From the NCBI GenBank assembly GCA_938010765.1, contig CALLVX010000034.1:21909-85908 (forward strand): a stretch of 64,000 nt of DNA. The letters run 5' to 3'. Source of the DNA: an uncultured Flavobacteriaceae bacterium. Lineage in GTDB: Bacteria > Bacteroidota > Bacteroidia > Flavobacteriales > Flavobacteriaceae. The translations under genes were made by a program, and so were the position numbers. The notes beneath the pieces are model-generated. The model was not told the DNA's origin, did not search any database, and saw nothing but the letters and a program-made list of their open reading frames with translations. Positions 1 to 8,137 of the stretch are shown in pieces (position 1 is the first letter of the stretch; every line of letters begins with the position of its first letter).

Positions 1-1268
1 AGGTCCTCCCTACTGGTAAGTTGTATTTCGTTTTCTACAAAACCATAACCGCTATAAACACCATTTTCTAATAATATGAAGGCGCTTTCTGAAACTGTAC
101 GTCCTTTTTGTCGTATCAGTAGGTCATCTTTCTTAATCTCCACCTGGGCAATGGCCTCGGCCACCCTTTCATTATAATCGGCTAATGCCTCGTCATCACG
201 ACATACCCCTCGGCATTCGGTAATGCTGTAGTGTGAACAAGAGCCTGTGCTTTCTTGCAGATGGCAAAATTTAGGGCACAGTTCAAAAGTTTTGCATAGC
301 TGCTCCAAGAACGAGCGGCAAGCAGTTGGGCTATTACAAACGGTAATCGCCTTTGGAACCATTTTAAGTTTGTTATATGCCAGATGCATTATACCTCTTC
401 GATCTTGATATGCAAAAATACCGTACTGTTGTACCGTTCTTTTCTGGGCCCTATTGTAAGCCGGATAATGATGTTTTATAGCGGATGATTCCATCAACAA
501 AGCGAGTAGTTCGCTGCCTGAAAGTTCAAAATGAATATCGGTGGTTTCCCGACACAGGCGTACTTCTTTAGAGGATTTATCGTAGAAATGCCCTAACACT
601 CTTTTTTTAATATTTATGGCCTTACCTACGTAGATAATCGTACCTGTCGCATTTTTAAAGTAATATACGCCGGGCGAAGAAGGTAGATTTTCAAAGGTTT
701 CCCGGGGCAGTCCCGGAGGCAAGGTCGCTTCTTGGGAACGGGAATTTAAAAAAGCCTTGAACACTTTTTCGGCGCCCTCGGTACGTAGCAACCTTCTAAA
801 GAGTAGTACTGTCGCATGGGCATCGCCACGCGCTCGGTGCCGGTCTGACAAGGGAATATTTAAAGCAGTGCAGAGTTTCCCCAAGCTATACGAGCGATAC
901 CCAGGAATCAACTTTCTAGAAAGCCGTACCGTACATAGTTTTTTTCTAACAAAATCGAGCCCGATGTTCTTTAGCTCGTTCTTAATTACATTGTAATCAA
1001 AATTTACACTGTGCGCCACAAAGATGCAACCCTCGGTGATTTCCAAAATTTTTTCCGCTATCTGCTCAATTTTTGGCGCACCGCGAACGGTTTCATTGTC
1101 AATACCGGTAAGTCCGGTAATGAAGTACGGAATTTCACATTCGGGATCTACTAGGGACGTAAACTCATCGACCACCTCATGCCCATCGTATTTAAAAATG
1201 GAAATTTCGGTAATCCGGTTTCCCTTGATTCCATTTCCGGTGGTTTCTATATCAACAATGGTGTACAA
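1..1268 (-). CDS. DNA polymerase III epsilon-like 3'-5' exonuclease with C-terminal GIY-YIG nuclease domain (truncated by window edge)
   Basis: Not in the ORF track. My reverse-strand translation from TTG at 1268 reads (M)YTIVDIETTGNGIKGNRITEISIF...TGLTGIDNETV...AHSVNFDYNVIKNEL...RHRARGDAHATVLLFRRLL...LPSSPGVYYFKNATGTIIYVGKAINIKKRVLGHF, i.e. DnaQ-like exonuclease motifs followed by a GIY-YIG core. Confidence 0.85.
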   Translation of the reverse strand, partial: MYTIVDIETTGNGIKGNRITEISIFKYDGHEVVDEFTSLVDPECEIPYFITGLTGIDNETVRGAPKIEQIAEKILEITEGCIFVAHSVNFDYNVIKNELKNIGLDFVRKKLCTVRLSRKLIPGYRSYSLGKLCTALNIPLSDRHRARGDAHATVLLFRRLLRTEGAEKVFKAFLNSRSQEATLPPGLPRETFENLPSSPGVYYFKNATGTIIYVGKAINIKKRVLGHFYDKSSKEVRLCRETTDIHFELSGSELLALLMESSAIKHHYPAYNRAQKRTVQQYGIFAYQDRRGIMHLAYNKLKMVPKAITVCNSPTACRSFLEQLCKTFELCPKFCHLQESTGSCSHYSITECRGVCRDDEALADYNERVAEAIAQVEIKKDDLLIRQKGRTVSESAFILLENGVYSGYGFVENEIQLTSRED

Positions 1269-1346
1269 AAGAAAATAATTCGCTTAGTTGTGAATAAAAG
1301 TAGTAATTATTTATTGCCTTTGGCCTTATACAAGGCCTTCATTAAA

Positions 1347-1600
1347 TCAATTATCCTTATCGGCCAAGGTACCAACTGATTTCGTAGGAAGCTTTATGAA
1401 AACGGCCTTTTCATCGATCGTCACTTCTCACCGTAACTTTATTCAGAAGAATGGTAACTACCTCCCCTACGGGCGTTTTAAATGCTACGTTGGGTAGATC
1501 GGTCATGGTCGAGGCAATGCGCACCGAACCGGGCGGCACAAACTTTGAAGCTTGTGCGCTGATGTAATATGACTGATTCCGAAACACCTCATCCACCACC
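1347..1600 (-). pseudogene. Decayed C-terminal fragment of a GH30-family glucosylceramidase-like glycosidase
   Basis: Reverse strand reads NQSYYISAQASKFVPPGSVRIASTMTDLPNVAFKTPVGEVVTILLNKVTVRSDDR, then after a frameshift EKAVFIKLPTKSVGTLADKDN*. This resembles the GH30 C-terminal beta-sandwich (YYxxGxxSKFVxPGSVRI...LPNVAFKTPDGxxVxIxxN...LPxxSVxT). No catalytic domain is present. Confidence 0.6.
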
Positions 1601-1690
1601 TTATGCCCGTTTTATTTAAAATAGAAATTTCGGCAATCCAGTTTCCCACATTCCCGTTTTCGCCGAACTCTATTGCGAACACCTTTTCTT
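1600..1690 (-). pseudogene. Duplicated N-terminal fragment of the adjacent exonuclease gene
   Basis: Reverse strand ATTGCCGAAATTTCTATTTTAAATAAAACGGGCATAAGGTGGTGGATGAG closely matches ATTACCGAAATTTCCATTTTTAAATACGATGGGCATGAGGTGGTCGACGAG in the gene at 1-1268. Confidence 0.65.
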
Positions 1691-1691
1691 C

Positions 1692-2021
1692 TCACGAATT
1701 ATCCTCCACAGCGGCCTCCAGTGCATTATTCGCGACAGAAGTGATTCCGTTCTCCATTGCCGCAACACTCGAATACTGTTCGCTCGTGCCTATTACCTGG
1801 TTGTTTCCGGCACGTAAATTAAAATAAGGACTACCATCTGAGGCTGTTTTTCGATCGTACTTGGTATCGTCTACAGAATTGGTCCTCACCGAAGTGATGC
1901 CATTCTCACAAGCCGATTTGGTGGTATACGCCTCACTTCTTAAAATAATTTCACCATTACCTGCTTTCAGGTTAAATCTAAATTGATTTGCTGCATCTTT
2001 TTTAATCTCGAACTTTCCCAT
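1692..2021 (-). CDS. YegP/DUF1508-family protein with two tandem repeats
   Basis: MGKFEIKKDAANQFRFNLKAGNGEIILRSEAYTTKSACENGITSVRTNS... and YFNLRAGNNQVIGTSEQYSSVAAMENGITSV are two copies of the YegP signature. The start is placed at the internal Met (2021). Confidence 0.9.
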   Translation of the reverse strand: MGKFEIKKDAANQFRFNLKAGNGEIILRSEAYTTKSACENGITSVRTNSVDDTKYDRKTASDGSPYFNLRAGNNQVIGTSEQYSSVAAMENGITSVANNALEAAVEDNS

Positions 2022-2076
2022 TTGTGTATTTTTAAGGTTAATATATAGTAATCCAATCAAAACTTTTGAAAGGGTT

Positions 2077-3438
2077 TTATCTCATAATTCGGCCTCCCTT
2101 TTGAAACTCTCGTTGAATACCGTTGGTGATATAGGAGGTGGTAATTGTTTTCTTTTTATCTGCCAAAGCGCATAGGCAAGCATATTGTACTACATTCATA
2201 ATTTCCGCTCCTGATATCTCATATTTCCGTGCAATGCTTCCCAAATCCAAATCGGGACTCAATGATACTTTAGAAGGAAACGCTTTTTCCCACAAGGTTA
2301 AACGCTCTGCCGCCTTAGGCATTGGAAAGTGTACAATAGATTGAAAACGTCTTATAAAGGCTTCATCGATATTACTTTTAAAGTTGGAAGCAAGAATGAC
2401 CAAGCCATTATAGCCTTCGATTCGTTGTAGCAAATACGAAACTTCTTGATTGGCATATTTGTCATGTGCATCGCGCACACTGGTACGCTTTCCAAACAAG
2501 GCGTCACATTCATCACAAAAAAGAATATTATCTGTTTTCTCTGCCTTGGCCAATAAATTGGACAAGTTTTTTTCAGTTTCCCCAATAAATTTAGAAACCA
2601 CCATCGAAAGGTCAATTCTGTAGACTTCCTTTCCTGTATATTTCCCCAACAAATTGGCCGTGAGGGTTTTTCCTGTACCGGGAGGACCATAAAACAGTGC
2701 TCGGTATCCTGGTTTTATTTTTTTCCCCATACCCCAGGCATCCAATAAGGTGTCGCCATATGTTATCCAAGTCTGTAATTCTAATATTTGACTTTGTGTT
2801 TCCTCATTCAACACTAAATCATCCCATTCCATTTCTGTCGTAATTAATTCAGCAGGGAATTTCATACTAAATCTTGGTGTGTGCATCTTACCTAGGATAA
2901 AGAGTTCTATATAATCTGACGATAGCACAAGCTTGCCGCTCATTACCGGTTCTCCTTCCGAGGCTTCTTCTAACCAAAGAATATGCTTTTTTGCAAAAAA
3001 GTGATCAGCGCTGAGCAATTCATATATGGGTAGCCTACTCATAAAATTGCCGCCATCCAATAAAAATAGTGCGGTTTGACCTGTTGGCAAAAAACCCCTG
3101 AAATTTTTTCCTCTTATCCCTCCCAGTTGAGGAAAATCTCCTGTAGATGCCAATTTACCTTGAATAATCTGATCTAAAAGATTACTGGCTATATGCGGGC
3201 ACAGGGCCAACAATAACAAAATCTTTTCTTGCAGATTTAGCTTTGCCTTTTTTATTTCGTCCGGGAGGTGAATTCCCCATTTGTTGAGGGCCGGCATTTT
3301 AGGCTCTTTCAGTTCACTTTTGGAATCAAAATAAGTGTCCAATCTGAACTGAATAAAAGCCTCTAGATATTTGAATTCTGGTAAATCCGTCATTGTAATA
3401 CAATTATTTGATTTAGCTAACTGGGAGCCATCCTCCAC
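2077..3438 (-). CDS. AAA+ ATPase of eCIS cluster (Afp15-like)
   Basis: Walker A GPPGTGKT, Walker B ILFCDECDALFG; arginine-finger-like region FIRRFQSIVHFP; located in an eCIS operon. Confidence 0.88.
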   Translation of the reverse strand: MEDGSQLAKSNNCITMTDLPEFKYLEAFIQFRLDTYFDSKSELKEPKMPALNKWGIHLPDEIKKAKLNLQEKILLLLALCPHIASNLLDQIIQGKLASTGDFPQLGGIRGKNFRGFLPTGQTALFLLDGGNFMSRLPIYELLSADHFFAKKHILWLEEASEGEPVMSGKLVLSSDYIELFILGKMHTPRFSMKFPAELITTEMEWDDLVLNEETQSQILELQTWITYGDTLLDAWGMGKKIKPGYRALFYGPPGTGKTLTANLLGKYTGKEVYRIDLSMVVSKFIGETEKNLSNLLAKAEKTDNILFCDECDALFGKRTSVRDAHDKYANQEVSYLLQRIEGYNGLVILASNFKSNIDEAFIRRFQSIVHFPMPKAAERLTLWEKAFPSKVSLSPDLDLGSIARKYEISGAEIMNVVQYACLCALADKKKTITTSYITNGIQREFQKGGRIMR

Positions 3439-4699
3439 TTGCCCAATTTAAAAATGGGGGCAACGACTTTCTGTCTTCGATAAATTTAGCTTGTTGTTCG
3501 GCGTTCCAAAAGCGCCAAGGAATATGGAAACGTATCATAGGATGATAATCATAAGCACCCGAACGTGATCCGGTTAACAACCATGAGGCCAACTGCGCAC
3601 TCAGAGCACTCGGTATGTATCCATAGGGAACACCGTTTTGATGCTGCCATACATGTGCCGCTTCATGAATTAAGGTACTATCCGAAATGGCACCCGGACT
3701 CGCGATTAGATTGCCTATGGTTCTGGCAACGCCATCAGGGGAGCACACACTATTTTGGCAAATTCGTACCGACATATAGTTTAGATGCGGGCCGTAGACG
3801 GGCATTAAAACGCCTATTTCCCGTGCCGTTAATGGTCTTCCCAAAGCACTGCCAACAAGGGTAGTCGTATCTGGAATTAAATTGCGAAGGGGACCTATTA
3901 TTGGACTGGTTTGGGGGTCTCTCTGAATCTTTGGTTGAATTTTGCCATTTTGTTGCACTACATGTGTTAATTCATGAGCCAACAGCCGCTTGCCCTCTGT
4001 AGAATCTGGATTGTATTTACCAGAATTAAAATAGACATCTTTGCCATGTGTAAAAGCCTGGGCACCTAATTCTTTGTTCATTTTCACGGCATCTTGATCG
4101 GTATGAATGTTCACTCCGCCGAAATCGACCCCAAAGGAGGTTTCCATTTCGGTCTTCGTTTTTTTGGACATACTTTTTCCCCTTCCCGACTTATTTTCTA
4201 GCTGTTTTGTGACGCCACTGCTTGCCGTTTGAGGGCTCCCCTCCGAATTATTTTTTTTCTGTAGGGGTGCTATTTCCTCTTCCTCTTTTTCGCCTTCCAT
4301 TTTATTGAGCATCCCCGCCTCCTCTTCTTCAAGTCCGTTCATTTTTTGGATTTCAGGCTTTTCTTGTATCAACTTATCTTCTTCCACACGCTGTTCTGCA
4401 GTTCCAAGCTTTTCATCCTCCTGGGGTGTCGCCAAGGATGCTCTCTGAATACTACTGATTTCCTTATTTTGAATATCGGGTTTTGAAGTATTGTTAACCA
4501 CTGCATTCGCTACCTGATCCGCTTCCTTTTCGTATTTATCATCGGGTTCACCAACTGTAAGTTTTGCTTGTATGGCTCCTTTGGTACTATTGAAGAATGG
4601 CTTTTTGCCTTCCTTTACAAAGAAGGATGTTTCCTGTTTTTCAGATTCTTCGTTCGTATGGGGGTTTTTATTTCTTCTACTTGAGAAAACACTTTTCAT
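3413..4699 (-). CDS. DUF4157-domain candidate eCIS effector with a second HExxH motif
   Basis: N-term FFNSTKGAIQAKLTVGEPDDKYEKEADQVANAVV; DUF4157 core VNIHTDQDAVKMNKELGAQAFTHGKDVYFNSGKY...LLAHELTHVVQQ; second motif LIHEAAHVWQHQ. Confidence 0.85.
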   Translation of the reverse strand: MKSVFSSRRNKNPHTNEESEKQETSFFVKEGKKPFFNSTKGAIQAKLTVGEPDDKYEKEADQVANAVVNNTSKPDIQNKEISSIQRASLATPQEDEKLGTAEQRVEEDKLIQEKPEIQKMNGLEEEEAGMLNKMEGEKEEEEIAPLQKKNNSEGSPQTASSGVTKQLENKSGRGKSMSKKTKTEMETSFGVDFGGVNIHTDQDAVKMNKELGAQAFTHGKDVYFNSGKYNPDSTEGKRLLAHELTHVVQQNGKIQPKIQRDPQTSPIIGPLRNLIPDTTTLVGSALGRPLTAREIGVLMPVYGPHLNYMSVRICQNSVCSPDGVARTIGNLIASPGAISDSTLIHEAAHVWQHQNGVPYGYIPSALSAQLASWLLTGSRSGAYDYHPMIRFHIPWRFWNAEQQAKFIEDRKSLPPFLNWASGGWLPVS

Positions 4700-4709
4700 C
4701 TTGTTAGCT

Positions 4710-5489
4710 TTAAGGGTTCATTCGTTCTAAAAACTCATCGGTCAGATCTGCATAGTCCACAGCGCCGTTTGAATGGGGATTATGATCAAAAATATGCGTG
4801 CCCCTTTCTTGGGCCGTGGCCAAGGCAATGTTGACCCTGATTTGGGTAGCAAACACTTTCTCGGGCAAAAATTCAACCGCTAGCTCTTTTTTTATCTGCC
4901 GGTTCATTTTTTTCCGTTCGTCATACTTGGTCAATACAAGTCCCAGTAATTTTACATTTTTGTTCAATTTTTGAATCAACTTAAAATGCTTTAAAAAACT
5001 GCGTGCTCCTTTCAATGGCAAAAACTCTGCCTGCAACGGGATCAATATATAATCACTCGCTACCAACGCATTGATCGTTAGCATTCCCATAGAGGGCGGA
5101 CAATCGATAAACACAAAATCATACCCGGTCAAAGGGCCTATCAATTGCGATAGAATGTGTTCTCTACCATAAACACTGGCCAGTTCTAGTTCTGCGCTGG
5201 CCAAGTCGAGCGATGCTGGGATTACATCTAAACCAGATGCTTTTACCAATGCTTCCGATAGGTTGGTCTCCTCTCCCATAGCCTCTTTGCGCACTACTGA
5301 ATAGATGTCATGTTTGAATTCTTCAATCCCCAGTGATTGTGTAAGGTTGGCCTGGGGGTCTATATCAATCAACAGCACCTTTTTTCCTTTATTTTTTAAG
5401 CCCGCGGCAAGGTTGATCGCGGTAGTAGTTTTGCCTACACCTCCCTTAAAATTTGCTATGGCTATTATTTTCATCATTGTATTTTTCAC
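4710..5489 (-). CDS. ParA/Soj-family ATPase
   Basis: IANFKGGVGKTTTAINLAAGL deviant Walker A; DVIPASLDLASAELEL; DFVFIDCPPSMGMLTINAL. Confidence 0.93.
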   Translation of the reverse strand: MKNTMMKIIAIANFKGGVGKTTTAINLAAGLKNKGKKVLLIDIDPQANLTQSLGIEEFKHDIYSVVRKEAMGEETNLSEALVKASGLDVIPASLDLASAELELASVYGREHILSQLIGPLTGYDFVFIDCPPSMGMLTINALVASDYILIPLQAEFLPLKGARSFLKHFKLIQKLNKNVKLLGLVLTKYDERKKMNRQIKKELAVEFLPEKVFATQIRVNIALATAQERGTHIFDHNPHSNGAVDYADLTDEFLERMNP

Positions 5490-6898
5490 CCTAGTTCCCC
5501 ATTAAAATACTGCACTGCTTTTTCCCAAACGGCACAACCGACTTTAGATCCTAATTTTCTTCCTTCCAGATCGCCATCTGTGAAGTGAATACCGCCGTAC
5601 AACCTTGAAATACCTGCTTCATCGGCCGCATTTTTCAGCAATTCCCAATCTAAGGTTACATCCTCCGCGGGAGTACACCCTGGTTCTATTATTGAGCTTC
5701 CTTTAGGAATTATGACTGTTTCCCCATACTTGTCACTTTGACAAAAACTAGAAAGTACTTCTTCTGCCGCGGCACTAAAAGTGCTATGGCCAGAAACATA
5801 TTCGGCAAAAGGAGGTGATGGGATATAAGGCAACCAGTTTTCACCTTCAATGGTTTGTGTTCCTTCGCAGGGTCCGCCCCAAGCTTCCACACTTTTTCCC
5901 CTATACATATTTTGTATTCCCGATACCGGCCTCACATAATCATAATACACCTTGCAATCCCAAGCTGCTATACCGGCATCCATTAGCGCGTTCGTGAGCA
6001 GGAAAAACATTTTTATGTCATAGGCATTCTTATGGCCATCTCTTTTTGAGAGATAGCGTGCCTGCCTACAGCACTGCTCAGGAGGAGTAGCGTGGCGTCC
6101 GCTATCATCTTTTACGGTATCTACAAATTTGTCTTCGTGCATACCTGCCCAAAACTCTGCTATGATTTTTTGCTCATCGGTAAGGTGGGTACTGTAATGT
6201 AAAACCTCATCGGCCTGCTTTTTAAACTCGCTTTTGTTACAGCCATTCGGCGGCGAGGGGCGGTATTGACCACTCCAGCTGAGGGCAAAGGGTTTTACCA
6301 AGCCCCAATGTGCAGTTAAAAATTCTTGGGCCTTGTGGTTTCGCAGTTGGGGTTGCCACCTATCTTCATACTTTAGGGGCTGGGGCACTGGTGGGTTTAT
6401 GGGACAGTAACCGGTAAAGTCGCTATAAGACCCCTGATGTAGTGTGCCGCCTTGGTTGGCGGCATCGCCTATTCTAAATTCCAGCACCAGCATTCCGGAA
6501 AGGTTGCCGATACCCACAGCATTGACAGGATCGAGATTTTTATCGTCGGGATCATAGTTGCACTCACACATAAAATCTCGAAACATGCTTTTCTTTTCTG
6601 GCGGCAATGCACACCAAAAAAGTGCTTGGGCTACCGTAAAGGCCGCATGACAATAGGCTTCCTCCCTATTTTCGGTAGTACACTCGCTATCGGTTTGTTT
6701 TAGGGTGCTGCCCGTGGTTGTGCTTACCTCACAGCCTCCATCGTTATAATTAGTCCAAGCATCATACATGGCAGTATGTATCATTGCCAGTGCTCTTGCT
6801 GCCACTGTTGGTGAAAAATTTACATAATGTATTGCGTCGCAGAACAATCGGTTCCATTGATGAGCTTTACTGGGTGTGTATGTGTTATTTGTTCCCAT
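5486..6898 (-). CDS. Vanadium-dependent haloperoxidase / PAP2-superfamily protein
   Basis: AMIHTAMYDAWTNY; YDYVRPVSGIQ; PPFAEYVSGHSTFSAAAEEVL; AGISRLYGGIHFTDGD match the VHPO/PAP2 motif layout. Confidence 0.85.
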   Translation of the reverse strand: MGTNNTYTPSKAHQWNRLFCDAIHYVNFSPTVAARALAMIHTAMYDAWTNYNDGGCEVSTTTGSTLKQTDSECTTENREEAYCHAAFTVAQALFWCALPPEKKSMFRDFMCECNYDPDDKNLDPVNAVGIGNLSGMLVLEFRIGDAANQGGTLHQGSYSDFTGYCPINPPVPQPLKYEDRWQPQLRNHKAQEFLTAHWGLVKPFALSWSGQYRPSPPNGCNKSEFKKQADEVLHYSTHLTDEQKIIAEFWAGMHEDKFVDTVKDDSGRHATPPEQCCRQARYLSKRDGHKNAYDIKMFFLLTNALMDAGIAAWDCKVYYDYVRPVSGIQNMYRGKSVEAWGGPCEGTQTIEGENWLPYIPSPPFAEYVSGHSTFSAAAEEVLSSFCQSDKYGETVIIPKGSSIIEPGCTPAEDVTLDWELLKNAADEAGISRLYGGIHFTDGDLEGRKLGSKVGCAVWEKAVQYFNGELG

Positions 6899-6908
6899 TT
6901 TCTAATTT

Positions 6909-7382
6909 TTAATTTATTTTTATGCTTAGGACATTTGAATATGTCAATATGCATTCTTCGGTATCGGCCTGCAGATAATTTCTGTTATCAAAGCCTACTT
7001 GGACCTGATATGTACCGGAGTCATCAAGGCTATAAAATTTATCTGTTTGCACTTTTTTGGTCAAAATTTCCCCTGGTTTAAGTTGTTTCCAGTCTTTTTC
7101 AGCCCGGCGTCTGGGATTAACATGTTTACGTCTTAGATTGATATAGGCTTCTGGCCCCTTTACAATTAACAGAAAATCGCCCATTCCTTTCGGACATGTG
7201 GGATAGTTTACAACCTGTCTATGGTTGACACCTGTTGATTTCACATTGATATTTTCTATTTTAACCACTATAAAATGCCCTTCAATCGAGGAAAAATCAC
7301 TCTTACTTTTTTCAATCGTTACCTTAATGTCCCCGCTAAGTGTTTGCTTATGAAAATCCATACTTGTTTTATTTAAAACCAC
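6909..7382 (-). CDS. Hypothetical beta-sandwich-like protein
   Basis: 157 aa ORF in operon order; beta-rich with DSGTYQVQVGFDN Ig-like segment; no recognised family. Confidence 0.65.
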   Translation of the reverse strand: MVLNKTSMDFHKQTLSGDIKVTIEKSKSDFSSIEGHFIVVKIENINVKSTGVNHRQVVNYPTCPKGMGDFLLIVKGPEAYINLRRKHVNPRRRAEKDWKQLKPGEILTKKVQTDKFYSLDDSGTYQVQVGFDNRNYLQADTEECILTYSNVLSIKIN

Positions 7383-8137
7383 TAAAATATAAGTTCAGTT
7401 TCTTTTGGTATAAAGACCGAGTTCATGATTGTCTCCCTCCCAATTTTAGAAATGGCGTTCCTCTTTAAGTTCAATACCTCTAGTCGTGACCAGACCGCTG
7501 CGTTCGCTATGGCGTAGGCACCAGAATCTCCTATTTGGTTGTATGACAGATCTAAATAAGTTAGTTTGTTACCTCTTAACTGTTTTAAAAATGGTATGAG
7601 CCATTTTGTATCGACCCGCTGTTTTATAATTGATAGTTTCGACAGGTTCCCTAAAAATTCCGATTCAATTAACGTATTGATTTCTTCTTCCTCCATTAGG
7701 GTATTTTTAATAAATAGTGTTTCAAGACCAATTAAAAACGGGGACGTGAATACCCTTTTTAGCGTTCCCGGATATAGTTCACAGGATTTTACAGTTAAAG
7801 CCTTGAGCTGCAAAACATAAGGTGATTGACCAATAAGATTGAGGTATTTTGAACCCCATTCCTCTGATTTGGTACTAACTACCAGGTGACGAATTAGACT
7901 TACCACTGGCGAAAGTTCATCGTATGTCTTGAAATGAAAATTTCTCTTTGCCATTTGTAAGCGGGTCTTATCATGCCATAGGGTCAATTGCCTCTCAGCA
8001 TATGTAACCATTTCTTCTAGGGCAGCATTTTCTCGATGCTGATGAAGAAACTTAAACAGTTGATGCCAACTCCTGTCATCTTCACTTGATAAAATCCTAT
8101 CAATCTCATTTTTTATATCCTTATTCATCCTGTTCAT
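7382..8137 (-). CDS. Leucine-rich-repeat protein
   Basis: LTYLDLSYNQIGDSGAYAIANAAVWSRLEVLNLKRNAISKIG LRR pattern; overlaps the adjacent effector gene by 17 nt. Confidence 0.8.
   Translation of the reverse strand: MNRMNKDIKNEIDRILSSEDDRSWHQLFKFLHQHRENAALEEMVTYAERQLTLWHDKTRLQMAKRNFHFKTYDELSPVVSLIRHLVVSTKSEEWGSKYLNLIGQSPYVLQLKALTVKSCELYPGTLKRVFTSPFLIGLETLFIKNTLMEEEEINTLIESEFLGNLSKLSIIKQRVDTKWLIPFLKQLRGNKLTYLDLSYNQIGDSGAYAIANAAVWSRLEVLNLKRNAISKIGRETIMNSVFIPKETELIF

Noticed and set aside
757-1379. + strand ORFs 757..996, 1024..1278, 1179..1379
   Set aside because: Antisense to the exonuclease/GIY-YIG gene which translates convincingly on the minus strand.
2352-2690. 112-aa minus ORF inside the AAA+ gene
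   Set aside because: Out-of-frame overlap with a strongly supported Walker A/B ATPase; frame-shadow of the true CDS.
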